Notes under the pieces: generated by a model
Told to the model about the DNA's origin: nothing
The model's input: only the letters and a program-made list of their open reading frames with translations
Databases searched by the model: none
Position numbers and translations under genes: made by a program
In this document: in pieces, positions 46,530 through 53,949 of the stretch
Numbering within the stretch: position 1 is the first letter of the stretch
Layout: the number at the start of each line of letters is the position of its first letter
Source of the DNA: Psychroserpens sp. Hel_I_66
GTDB taxonomy: Bacteria; Bacteroidota; Bacteroidia; Flavobacteriales; Flavobacteriaceae
NCBI RefSeq assembly: GCF_000799465.1
Contig: NZ_JUGU01000001.1
Location: forward strand, 2,252,501-2,316,500
Length of the DNA: 64,000 nucleotides
Direction of reading: 5' to 3'

Positions 46530-47864
46530 TTATATCGTTCTATCCACATCAAATTGTTCAAAATAATCGGCTACGCGTCGTACAAAACTTCCGCCTAAAA
46601 ATCCGTCAACCACTCTATGGTCAAAGGATAGCGATAAATACATCATACTTCTAATAGCAATTTCGTCTCCTTTTTCGGTTTCTATAACTTCAGGTCTTTT
46701 TTTAATAATACCCAATGCTAGAATTGCAACTTCAGGTTGGTTAATGATTGGTGTTCCCATTACACTTCCAAAGGTTCCAACATTAGAGATTGTAAACGTA
46801 CTTCCTTTAATATCATCACCTGCCAACTTGTTTTCTCTTGCTTTACCTGCTAGTTCGCTAACATTCTCTGCAAGTGTTTTTAAATCTTTGGTATCTGCAT
46901 TTTTTACCACAGGTACAATTAGGTTTCCACTTGGCAATGCTGTTGCCATACCAATATTTATGTCTTCTTTTACAATAATTTTATTACCATCTACAGAGGC
47001 GTTTATGTTTGGAAAATCCTTAACAGCTTTTGCCACAGCCTCAACAAATAACGGTGTAAAGGTTAAACGCTCACCATATTTTTCTTGAAATGCTTTTTTG
47101 TTTGCATTTCTCCAATTCACCATATTCGTCATATCGGCTTCTACATAAGCTGTGACGTGAGGTGATGTGTGCTTGGAATACACCATGTGATCTGCAATCA
47201 TTTGGCGCATTCTATCCATTTCTATGACTTTTCCTTTGCCTTTATCGAAAGTCAATTGCGGAATGCGATAAGCTGTTGGATCTTGCGTTACAGGTTGTGC
47301 AAATTTGTACGGACGACCATCTTCTATATATTGAAATACATCACTTTTACGCAATCTGCCCTCATTTCCTGTTGCAGGAATTCTAGATAATTCTTCAAAA
47401 CTGATGTGATGTGATTTTGCAATTTCAATTATTAAAGGTGAAAAAAACGTGTTTGTATTGTTGACTGAAAACGACGTTGAAGCTAAAGGTTGTTGAACCG
47501 GTTTTGGTTTGTTTGAAACTTTAGTTTTCTTTTGGGATGTATCGACTGCGCTCGATTTAACTGTTTCTTTCTTTTTTTCTTCGGAATTTATTTCTTCTGA
47601 AACTTCTAAAATAGCGAGCACCTCTCCAACAGCAACAACATCTTTTGCCTGATGTTTTATGGTTTTCATGGTTCCCGATGCTGGTGCAGGCACTTCATTA
47701 TCGACTTTATCGGTTGCCACTTCGAGGATGATATCGCCTTCTTCAAAGCTATCACCTTCATTTACCAACCAATTGATTATGGTTCCCTCTGTTATGCTTT
47801 CGCCCATCTTGGGCATTTTTAATTCATAACTTCCTGCGAAGGCAGGAATCTCTTTATTTTTCAT
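46530..47864 (-). CDS. 2-oxo-acid dehydrogenase E2 (dihydrolipoyl acyltransferase)
   Basis: 444 residues: lipoyl domain (about 13-90, lipoyl Lys53 in VATDKVDNEVPA), Ser/Thr/Lys-rich linker, E1/E3-binding domain (about 142-180, SPLIIEIAKSHHISFEELSRIPATG) and acyltransferase core with SFDHRVVDG (His). It moves acyl groups from E1 to CoA. The N-terminus is odd: residues 6-12 (IPAFAGS) are encoded by a palindromic repeat copy (47831-47852), and the start overlaps the GIY-YIG gene stop by 11 bp. The lipoyl fold starts at ELKMPKMGES, so the extra residues are probably a recent addition. Confidence 0.93.
   Translation of the reverse strand: MKNKEIPAFAGSYELKMPKMGESITEGTIINWLVNEGDSFEEGDIILEVATDKVDNEVPAPASGTMKTIKHQAKDVVAVGEVLAILEVSEEINSEEKKKETVKSSAVDTSQKKTKVSNKPKPVQQPLASTSFSVNNTNTFFSPLIIEIAKSHHISFEELSRIPATGNEGRLRKSDVFQYIEDGRPYKFAQPVTQDPTAYRIPQLTFDKGKGKVIEMDRMRQMIADHMVYSKHTSPHVTAYVEADMTNMVNWRNANKKAFQEKYGERLTFTPLFVEAVAKAVKDFPNINASVDGNKIIVKEDINIGMATALPSGNLIVPVVKNADTKDLKTLAENVSELAGKARENKLAGDDIKGSTFTISNVGTFGSVMGTPIINQPEVAILALGIIKKRPEVIETEKGDEIAIRSMMYLSLSFDHRVVDGFLGGSFVRRVADYFEQFDVDRTI
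47831..47852. repeat. Palindromic repeat, left border of GIY-YIG cassette 1
   Basis: TTCCTGCGAAGGCAGGAATC plus TC; a stem-loop in itself (TTCCTGC / GCAGGAA). It matches the reverse complement of 48188-48209 at 21 of 22 positions. It lies in the 5' coding end of the E2 gene. Confidence 0.85.
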
Positions 47865-48174
47865 TTCGATTTTTATTATAATCTAAATTCCAATTCATAC
47901 TTAAGTCCATCCAGCTTGGGTTCATTTCTTTAATGAGTTCAATTTTCCAATCTCGTTTCCATTTTTTGAATTGTCGTTCTCTAATATTTGCTAATTTGCC
48001 ATCATCAAAATCTTCAAAATAAACTAGCTTATTACAGTTATATTTAGCTGTAAATGATGTTGGACGAATTTTTAATTTATGTTCCTTAACTCTTTCTTCA
48101 ATATTATCAGTAATTCCAATGTAAATTACTCCATTAGGTTTATTTGTCATGATATACACATACCATTGACTCAT
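47854..48174 (-). CDS. Small GIY-YIG endonuclease, cassette 1
   Basis: 106 residues of a single GIY-YIG domain. Visible marks: WYVYIMTNKPNGVIYIGITD (GIY-YIG pair), the Arg in NIEERVKEHK, NKLVYFEDF with the Glu, and a C-terminal QFKKWKRDWKIELI plus NPSWMDL. This is the UPF0213/YhbQ-like type that has no added DNA-binding domain. The start overlaps the paaY stop by 4 bp (ATGA) and the stop overlaps the E2 start by 11 bp, so it is fully knitted into the operon. It is bracketed by the inverted repeats 47831-47852 and 48188-48209. It is about half identical by eye to the copy at 49595-49882. Confidence 0.92.
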   Translation of the reverse strand: MSQWYVYIMTNKPNGVIYIGITDNIEERVKEHKLKIRPTSFTAKYNCNKLVYFEDFDDGKLANIRERQFKKWKRDWKIELIKEMNPSWMDLSMNWNLDYNKNRNEK

Positions 48175-48794
48175 GACTTTTTACTATGAGATTCCTGCCT
48201 GCGCAGGAAATGTTCCCGAAGTGTCTTATAAACATCTTCTTGTATTTTCATATGTTGTGGCACTTCTCTCAACGGTTCAACTTCAATCAAACTCTCGTGG
48301 CAATCTGCTGGCAATTGCTGATATAATTGCGTGCCTTTAGTTTTCCAAGCAATCATGTCATCACTTACTTGTTTAATGACTTTTGCTGGATTACCAACTA
48401 CTAAACTTCGCTTGGGTATTTTAGTTTCAGCTTTTACAAAAGACATCGCACCTATTATGCTTTCGTCTCCAATTTCAGCATCGTCCATGATTACGGTATT
48501 CATCCCGATGAGACAATTTCGACCTAAATTAGCACCATGAATTATGGCTCCGTGACCAACATGTGCACTTTCCTTTAGAGTAATAGATTTTCCTGGAAAC
48601 ATGTGAACTGTACAGTTTTCTTGAACGTTTACGCCATCTTCCAAAATAATTTGTCCCCAATCGCCACGAATAGCTGCTCCTGGACCTATGTAACAGTTTT
48701 TACCAATAATGACATTTCCTGTTACCGCTGCCAAAGGATGCACGAAACTTGATTCGTGAACGACTGGTGTGTAACCCTTGAAACTGTAGATCAT
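48171..48794 (-). CDS. paaY: PaaY-like hexapeptide-repeat thioesterase/transferase
   Basis: 207 residues. Left-handed beta-helix with hexapeptide repeats (VIIGKNCYIGPGAAIRGDWG, VGHGAIIHGANLGRNCLIGMNTVIMDDAEIG), the gamma-carbonic-anhydrase-like fold of PaaY. PaaY is a CoA thioesterase proposed to relieve dead-end CoA adducts of phenylacetate breakdown. The last residues (FLRRQESHSKKS) come from a palindromic repeat copy (48188-48209) that has become coding; the usual family end would be near MKIQEDVYKTLREHF. It is between the hydratase and GIY-YIG genes. Confidence 0.85.
   Translation of the reverse strand: MIYSFKGYTPVVHESSFVHPLAAVTGNVIIGKNCYIGPGAAIRGDWGQIILEDGVNVQENCTVHMFPGKSITLKESAHVGHGAIIHGANLGRNCLIGMNTVIMDDAEIGDESIIGAMSFVKAETKIPKRSLVVGNPAKVIKQVSDDMIAWKTKGTQLYQQLPADCHESLIEVEPLREVPQHMKIQEDVYKTLREHFLRRQESHSKKS
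48188..48209. repeat. Palindromic repeat, right border of GIY-YIG cassette 1
   Basis: GAGATTCCTGCCTGCGCAGG plus AA; a hairpin with arms TTCCTGC / GCAGGAA. It is in inverted orientation to 47831-47852 and encodes the PaaY C-terminus. Confidence 0.85.
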
Positions 48795-48795
48795 T

Positions 48796-49551
48796 TTATT
48801 TAAATCCTTTTAGTTTTTCTTTTGTAAATTCGGAAAGCACTAAACGTCCACTGGTTTCTGCTCGTTCTGCTAGCAAATTATCCCAATCGTCTGTTCCTTT
48901 CCAGAATACTTTTTTCATTTCTAACATGGCCTCTGTATTGTATGTACAAAGGTGCTCTGCAGTTGTTTTCACAGCTTCGTCCAATTCTTCTGTTGATTCG
49001 TAAACTTGGGTAAACAACCCTTTCTGTTGTGCCCATTCTGGCGGATAAAATGAATTAGCATCAATAGCAATTTGTGACATTGCGCTTAATCCCATTTTTC
49101 GTTCTATTGCTGGTCCAACTACAAATGGTCCAATCCCAATATTTAATTCGCTTAATTTGATAGCTGCGTATTTTGTAGCCATACAATAGTCTGTTGCTGC
49201 TGCCAAACCTACACCACCTCCAACGGTTTTTCCTTGAATTCTCCCGATAATAAACTTTGGACATTTACGCATTGCATTGATCACATTAGCAAATCCTGAA
49301 AAGAAGACTTTACCTGTTGCTGCGTCATTGATATTGATCAATTCTTTAAAGCTCGCTCCAGCGCAAAATGTTCTATCTCCTCCACTTTTTAAAACAATCA
49401 CCTTTATCGCTTCGTTTTCTCCAGCTTCAGTTATGGTTTTCGCTAATTTAGCTAAAACGTCTCCTGGCAAAGAGTTGTGTGCTGGGTGGAAGAATTCTAT
49501 ATATCCTACTTCGTTTTCTATTGTTTGTTTAACGTATGGGTCTGTCATCAC
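48796..49551 (-). CDS. Enoyl-CoA hydratase/isomerase
   Basis: 251 residues, crotonase fold. Oxyanion and substrate residues appear in FCAGASFKELI and GRIQGKTVGGGVGLAAATDYCMA. Context places it in the beta-oxidation of phenylacetate as PaaF (2,3-dehydroadipyl-CoA hydratase), but family resemblance alone also allows a methylglutaconyl-CoA-like role. The first of the paired catalytic glutamates of hydratases is not in its usual place (GGVGLAAA), so isomerase or altered chemistry cannot be excluded. Adjacent to paaY (1 bp gap); a palindrome follows its start. Confidence 0.85.
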   Translation of the reverse strand: MMTDPYVKQTIENEVGYIEFFHPAHNSLPGDVLAKLAKTITEAGENEAIKVIVLKSGGDRTFCAGASFKELININDAATGKVFFSGFANVINAMRKCPKFIIGRIQGKTVGGGVGLAAATDYCMATKYAAIKLSELNIGIGPFVVGPAIERKMGLSAMSQIAIDANSFYPPEWAQQKGLFTQVYESTEELDEAVKTTAEHLCTYNTEAMLEMKKVFWKGTDDWDNLLAERAETSGRLVLSEFTKEKLKGFK

Positions 49552-49558
49552 GATAGTG

Positions 49559-49578
49559 TTCCCACGAAAGTGGGAATC
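49559..49578. repeat. Palindromic repeat, left border of GIY-YIG cassette 2
   Basis: TTCCCACGAAAGTGGGAATC, perfect TTCCCAC / GTGGGAA stem with GAAA loop. It lies just upstream (5') of the enoyl-CoA hydratase start and downstream of GIY-YIG gene 2. Confidence 0.85.
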
Positions 49579-49594
49579 TTTTTTTTATTGTTTA

Positions 49595-49882
49595 TTATAT
49601 TATTTTTTTATACAAATCCAACCATTCTGGATTTTGTTTTTCTATTAATTCCGTTTTCCAAGCTCTGTTCCATTTCTTCATTTGCTTTTCTTTTAATTTG
49701 GCTTCCTTTTCAGTTTCAAATCTTTCAAAATAAACTAGTTTATTCAAATTATATCTTGCTGAAAATGTGCTTGGATGTATTTTATTTTTATGCTGATATA
49801 TTCTTTTCTTTAAATTTCCTGTTTCTCCAATGTATAAAACGCCTTCTTTTTTATTTGTTATGATGTAGACGTTCCATTCCAT
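49595..49882 (-). CDS. Small GIY-YIG endonuclease, cassette 2
   Basis: 95 residues, a single GIY-YIG domain paralogous to the gene at 47854-48174: WNVYIITNKKEGVLYIGETG, the Arg in NLKKRIYQHK, YNLNKLVYFERF (Glu), and KQMKKWNRAWKTELI with NPEWLDL. Catalytic residues look intact in both copies. It is bordered by a perfect hairpin at 49559-49578 on one side and by the CACCCGA/TCGGGTG hairpin at 49907-49924 on the other; the two borders share a CCC-GAAA-GGG theme in inverted orientation. It sits between paaZ and the enoyl-CoA hydratase. Confidence 0.92.
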   Translation of the reverse strand: MEWNVYIITNKKEGVLYIGETGNLKKRIYQHKNKIHPSTFSARYNLNKLVYFERFETEKEAKLKEKQMKKWNRAWKTELIEKQNPEWLDLYKKII

Positions 49883-49906
49883 TTTTTTAAACTTTTATAT
49901 ACAAGA

Positions 49907-49924
49907 CACCCGATTTCTCGGGTG
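49907..49924. repeat. Palindromic repeat, right border of GIY-YIG cassette 2
   Basis: CACCCGATTTCTCGGGTG, stem CACCCGA / TCGGGTG with TTTC loop. It is immediately followed by the larger palindrome at 49925-49968. Confidence 0.8.
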
Positions 49925-49968
49925 CTTCGAACAATTCAATCTTTTATAAAAGACTGAATTGTTCGAAG
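49925..49968 (-). terminator. Near-perfect 44-bp palindrome spanning the paaZ stop
   Basis: The two 22-base halves match as reverse complements except at one position (arms CTTCGAACAATTCAATCTTT... / ...AAGACTGAATTGTTCGAAG). On the minus strand the upstream arm encodes the last residues of PaaZ (FEQFSLL) and the stop lies at its centre (49944-49946). It could act as a transcription pause or RNA-stabilising hairpin; without a T-run it is not a classical terminator. Confidence 0.55.
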
Positions 49969-52481
49969 TGATGATTCAAATGTTTGCGCTCCAATAAATA
50001 CGATTCATATTTATTCAATTCACCAAAGACTAAATTCTTCAACTTAGCGTCTGGATTTTCTTTAAAATACTCGATGTATTTTTCTCTTTGTGATTTAAAC
50101 TTTTCGATTGCGGTTGCTAAATCTGGATGTTTCAAATCATCTAATTTGTCTTTTTCTAACTGCGGAAATTGGCTGTTCTTCGGAAATTTGTCATAGTTAT
50201 ATAAACTCGCATGTACTTTTTCTAAAATCTTTTCCGGTGTGGCAATCTCAAAATCCTGAATCTCACCTGACGTAATTTTATAGGTATATTCCAAATGCTC
50301 AACCATGTGCTGTGGTGTCATAATTCCCCATTTTGGTTTCATGTCTTCGGAAAGTTTAGAAAGACATTCTTCAATCTTTTCCGAAGTTATTTCAGTAAAA
50401 ACCTCTTGCTTTTTTTGAACCATTGTTAAAATGGTTGCGACTGCCACTAACGGACTGTCTTTTTCAGTTTTATCTTTTTCTGGTTTATTTTCAAAATTAG
50501 CATCAAACACCTCAACGTACCATTTTACGATTCCGCTAGGATGTTCCGCAGAAGCGACATCACGATCTACTTTTTCTTTACAAGTTAAACGTACATAAAT
50601 GGTGTCGTTATGATATAACGGTCTTAAAAAACGAATACTATCCAGACCATAATTTGCAGCTACTGGACCTTTGTTTGGATACACGAATAATCCTGCTGCT
50701 GCAGAAATTATAAAATAACCGTGAGCAGTTCTTTTTTCGAAGATACTGCCATCCAAAGACGTAATATCTGTATGTGCATAAAAATGATCCCAAGTTAAAT
50801 TTGCAAAGTTGATAATGTCTGTATCTGTGAATGTACGGTTATGTGTTTTGAGGGACATTCCTGGTTGGATATCTTCCCAGTGGTATTTAAATGGATGCAT
50901 TTTTGCTTCCTTATATTTGGAATTTTGCTGATAAATTCCAGTGATTTCGGTAATTGTTGTTGGTGAACCTTGAATGGCTGTACGTTGCAAATAATGTTTA
51001 ATGCCTCGCATGCCTCCCATTTCTTCTCCTCCTCCTGCTCTTCCTGGACCACCATGCACTAAATATGGTAATGGCGAACCGTGACCTGTACTTTGTTTTG
51101 CGCTTTCTCTGTTGAGTACTAATATTCTCCCATGATGACTTGCTGCATTGATCACGTATTCTTTGGCAATCTTATCGTTATTTGTAGCAATTGAAGACAC
51201 TAAAGATCCTTTACCCATTTGAGCTAAGGTTATTGCTTCGTCTAAGTTTTTATATGGCATAATCGTACTTACTGGACCAAAAGCTTCACGTTCATGAATC
51301 ACTGCATTTTGGAATGGATGATCTGCTCGCAATAAAATCGGACTAATAAACGCGCCTTTTTTAGCATCTGCTCCAATGGTTTCGATTTTATCTAAACTTC
51401 CATAAACGATTTGCGCTTCTTTTGCTAAATCGTTGACAGAATCTCTAACTGCTTGTACCTGTTGTTGACTTACTAATGATCCCATTCGTACTTCTTTGAG
51501 TCTTGGATCACCAATGATGACTTTATCTAACGCTTTGCCTAAATGAATTTGAACATCTTCAACAAGATTTTCTGGTACTATAACTCTTCGGATTGCTGTA
51601 CATTTTTGTCCAGCTTTTACCGTCATCTCTTTTCTTACTTCTTTGATAAATAAGTCGAATTCTGGAGTTCCAGGAACTGCATCTTCTCCTAAAATTGATG
51701 CATTTAGTGAATCAGCTTCCATAGTAAATGGCACAGATTCTTGAATTAGTCTTGGATGTGCTTTTAATAAGCGTCCCGTTTTTGCTGAACCTGTAAACGT
51801 GACTACGTCTTGAGATTCGACTGTGTCCAAAATATTTTTTACTGTTCCATTTATGATTTGTAGTGCACCTTCAGGTAAAATACCCGAATCTATTATAGTT
51901 TTCGCTACAGCTTCTGCCAAATAAGAAGATGATGGTGCTGGTAAAACAACAGCAGGCACTCCAGCCATCCAGTTAACCGCACATTTTTCTAACATACCCC
52001 AAACTGGAAAGTTAAAAGCATTGATATGAACTGCAACACCTTTTTTTGGCACCATGATGTGATGCGCCATAAAGCGTCCGCCTCGAGATAAATCGATCGC
52101 ATCACCTTCTACATGATAGGGTTGGTTTGGAAATAATTTACGTAATGATGCGTTGGCGAATAAGTTACCGAAGCCACCTTCAATATCTATCCAACTGTCA
52201 ACTCTAGTTGCTCCTGTTCTATAGCTTAGATCGTAGAATGACTCTTTTCTTTTGGTGAGATATAATGCTAAACTTTTTAGCATATTTCCACGTTCTTGAA
52301 AGGTCATTTTACGAAGTTTTTCTCCTCCTTTTGTGCGACCGTAATTTAATATTTCTGGAATATCGAGACCTTCAATGGCAACGCTTGTAAAGGCTTCGCC
52401 TGTTACTGCATCAAGAATTGGTGAGCCTTCTTCTTTTCCTGTAGTCCAATTTCCTTGGACGTAGTGTTGGATTTTGTTCAT
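49944..52481 (-). CDS. paaZ: PaaZ bifunctional ring-cleavage enzyme with extra DinB/DUF1569-like domain
   Basis: 845 residues against about 680 for typical PaaZ. Aldehyde dehydrogenase part (about 1-510): general base Glu255 in TMEADSL, nucleophile Cys294 in GQKCTA, and HGGPGRAGGGEEMGGMRG. MaoC-like hydratase part (about 530-690): FTDTDIINFANLTWDHFYAHTD and FEKRTAHGYFIISAAAG. PaaZ opens the oxepin ring and oxidises the aldehyde product. The extra about 155 residues (692-845) carry PKWGIMTPQHMVEHLEY (His725, His729) and ERKHLNHHFEQF (His834, His837, His838), the pattern of DUF1569/DinB-like metal-binding bundles. No frame break separates it, so it is a real fusion. Confidence 0.9.
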   Translation of the reverse strand: MNKIQHYVQGNWTTGKEEGSPILDAVTGEAFTSVAIEGLDIPEILNYGRTKGGEKLRKMTFQERGNMLKSLALYLTKRKESFYDLSYRTGATRVDSWIDIEGGFGNLFANASLRKLFPNQPYHVEGDAIDLSRGGRFMAHHIMVPKKGVAVHINAFNFPVWGMLEKCAVNWMAGVPAVVLPAPSSSYLAEAVAKTIIDSGILPEGALQIINGTVKNILDTVESQDVVTFTGSAKTGRLLKAHPRLIQESVPFTMEADSLNASILGEDAVPGTPEFDLFIKEVRKEMTVKAGQKCTAIRRVIVPENLVEDVQIHLGKALDKVIIGDPRLKEVRMGSLVSQQQVQAVRDSVNDLAKEAQIVYGSLDKIETIGADAKKGAFISPILLRADHPFQNAVIHEREAFGPVSTIMPYKNLDEAITLAQMGKGSLVSSIATNNDKIAKEYVINAASHHGRILVLNRESAKQSTGHGSPLPYLVHGGPGRAGGGEEMGGMRGIKHYLQRTAIQGSPTTITEITGIYQQNSKYKEAKMHPFKYHWEDIQPGMSLKTHNRTFTDTDIINFANLTWDHFYAHTDITSLDGSIFEKRTAHGYFIISAAAGLFVYPNKGPVAANYGLDSIRFLRPLYHNDTIYVRLTCKEKVDRDVASAEHPSGIVKWYVEVFDANFENKPEKDKTEKDSPLVAVATILTMVQKKQEVFTEITSEKIEECLSKLSEDMKPKWGIMTPQHMVEHLEYTYKITSGEIQDFEIATPEKILEKVHASLYNYDKFPKNSQFPQLEKDKLDDLKHPDLATAIEKFKSQREKYIEYFKENPDAKLKNLVFGELNKYESYLLERKHLNHHFEQFSLL

Positions 52482-52487
52482 ATCAAA

Positions 52488-52505
52488 TGCCCGCGAAAGT
52501 GGGTA
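52488..52505. repeat. Palindromic repeat upstream of paaZ start
   Basis: TGCCCGC-GAAA-GTGGGTA hairpin with two G-T pairs, seven bases before the paaZ start codon on the minus strand. Same CCCRC-GAAA-GYGGG theme as the repeat at 49559-49578. Confidence 0.7.
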
Positions 52506-52533
52506 TCTTTTTAATTCAACTTTTATTTTGATA

Positions 52534-52560
52534 CCTACAAGGTTTTTAAAACGTTGCAGG
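52534..52560. repeat. Palindromic repeat, GGTTTTTAAAA family
   Basis: CCTACAAGGTTTTTAAAACG then TTGCAGG. Arms CCTACAA(C/G).. / ..TTGCAGG around a TTTTAAAA core. Related to the element at 27282-27313. Confidence 0.65.
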
Positions 52561-52599
52561 ATAGTTTATCTTTTAAACCGAGTGCGTTTGCGTTAGCGA

Positions 52600-52678
52600 T
52601 TGAACGGTTTGTTTGAGCTCCTTTTTGTTTTTCTCAAAAAGAGCGAGTAGTGAAAGCGCGACCCTTGTGGTAACGCCC
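52600..52678. repeat. GGTAACGCCC-type dispersed repeat, copy 1
   Basis: Ends in GACCCTTGTGGTAACGCCC, preceded by GAGCGAGTAG and GAGCTCC. The same block order (GAGCTC, AGCGAC, CGACCCTT, GGTAACGCCC) appears at 60600-60656 in the same orientation. It lies in the paaJ-paaZ gap. It appears to be a multicopy repeat of the genome rather than coding. Confidence 0.65.
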
Positions 52679-52683
52679 AAATT

Positions 52684-53898
52684 TTAAATATTTACATTTT
52701 CAATAATCGCAGCATAGCCTTGACCAACGCCAATACACATTGTTACTAATGCGTAGCGTTTGTTTTGCTCTTTTAATTCTATGGCTGCTGAATAAGCAAT
52801 TCTTGTTCCTGTAACGCCTAACGGATGACCTATCGCGATAGAACCTCCATTTGGATTTAATCTTGGATCGTCATCTGCCAATCCCCAAGCACGCGTGCAT
52901 GCCAAGGCCTGTGCAGCGAAAGCTTCGTTAAGCTCGATGACATCCATATCGTCCATAGTTAAACCTGCTTTTGCTAAGGCTTTGTTTGAGGCTTCTACCG
53001 GACCAATTCCCATAATTCTTGGCTCAACACCAGCTACTGCGGAACTTACGATTCTGGCTAATGGTTTTAGATTGTATTTTTTTACTGCCTCCTCGGAAGC
53101 AATTATTGTTGCTGCTGCACCATCGTTTAATCCAGAGGAATTTCCTGCGGTTACGCTTCCGCCTTCTTTTTTGAATGCTGGACGTAATTTGCCTAAAATT
53201 TCAAGAGATGTTGTTGGTTTTACAAATTCATCTTTTGAAAATTGGATTGGGTCTTTTTTTCTCTGCGGAATTTCTACAGTTACGATTTCTTTTGCTAAGC
53301 GACCGTTTTCTTGGGCCTTGGTAGCTTTCATCTGGCTCCAATGAGCAAACTTATCTTGATCTTCTCTTGAGATGTTGTATTTTTCTACTAGGTTTTCAGC
53401 AGTGTTTCCCATACCATCGGTTCCGTAGAGCTTTTCCATTTTAGGATTTATGAAACGCCATCCGAAAGTGGAATCATACATTTTCGAATCACCTCCAAAT
53501 CCGGTTGAAGGTTTGGACATTACGTATGGTCCACGAGTCATATTTTCTACTCCTCCGGAAATGAATAGATCTCCATCTCCTGCTTTTATTGCTCTATTTG
53601 CGTGAATAATCGCAGATAATCCTGAACTACATAAACGGTTTACGGTTTCTCCAGGAACTGTAAATGGTAATCCTGCCAATAATGAAGCCATTCTTGCAAC
53701 ATTACGATTGTCTTCTCCTGCTTGGTTGGCGCAACCCAATATGACATCATCGTAAGCATCTTTTGGGATATTTGGGTTTCGTTTTACGATTTCTTCAATG
53801 ACCAATGCGCCCAAATCGTCTGTTCTCACAGCTGACAGAGTGCCTTTGTAATTTCCTATTGGTGTTCTAATTCCGTCTATTATATATGCTTCTTTCAT
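52684..53898 (-). CDS. paaJ: 3-oxoadipyl-CoA/3-oxo-5,6-dehydrosuberyl-CoA thiolase
   Basis: 404 residues. Thiolase with the catalytic Cys in VNRLCSSGLSAIIHANRAI, the His in the IGHPLGVTGTRIAYS region and the Cys in LVTMCIGVGQGYA. The GGSIAIGHPLG and NEAFAAQALAC segments are family marks. It releases acetyl-CoA and a shorter acyl-CoA in phenylacetate breakdown. Assigned as PaaJ from context; other acetyl-CoA acyltransferases share the motifs. It is followed by a zinc-peptidase gene upstream on the strand. Confidence 0.9.
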   Translation of the reverse strand: MKEAYIIDGIRTPIGNYKGTLSAVRTDDLGALVIEEIVKRNPNIPKDAYDDVILGCANQAGEDNRNVARMASLLAGLPFTVPGETVNRLCSSGLSAIIHANRAIKAGDGDLFISGGVENMTRGPYVMSKPSTGFGGDSKMYDSTFGWRFINPKMEKLYGTDGMGNTAENLVEKYNISREDQDKFAHWSQMKATKAQENGRLAKEIVTVEIPQRKKDPIQFSKDEFVKPTTSLEILGKLRPAFKKEGGSVTAGNSSGLNDGAAATIIASEEAVKKYNLKPLARIVSSAVAGVEPRIMGIGPVEASNKALAKAGLTMDDMDVIELNEAFAAQALACTRAWGLADDDPRLNPNGGSIAIGHPLGVTGTRIAYSAAIELKEQNKRYALVTMCIGVGQGYAAIIENVNI

Positions 53899-53912
53899 AA
53901 TTAATTAAATGG

Positions 53913-53933
53913 ATTCCGCATCAAGTGCGGAAT
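53913..53933. repeat. Palindromic repeat, GTCATTCC...GGAATC type
   Basis: ATTCCGCA-TCAAG-TGCGGAAT, perfect 8-bp arms, followed by GACAAA. It is in the gap between the zinc-peptidase gene and paaJ. Confidence 0.8.
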
Positions 53934-53949
53934 GACAAATTATTTTTTT

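Noticed and set aside
49477..49863. Plus-strand frame opposite the second GIY-YIG gene
   Set aside because: Hydrophobic shadow of the minus-strand nuclease, whose motifs are clear.
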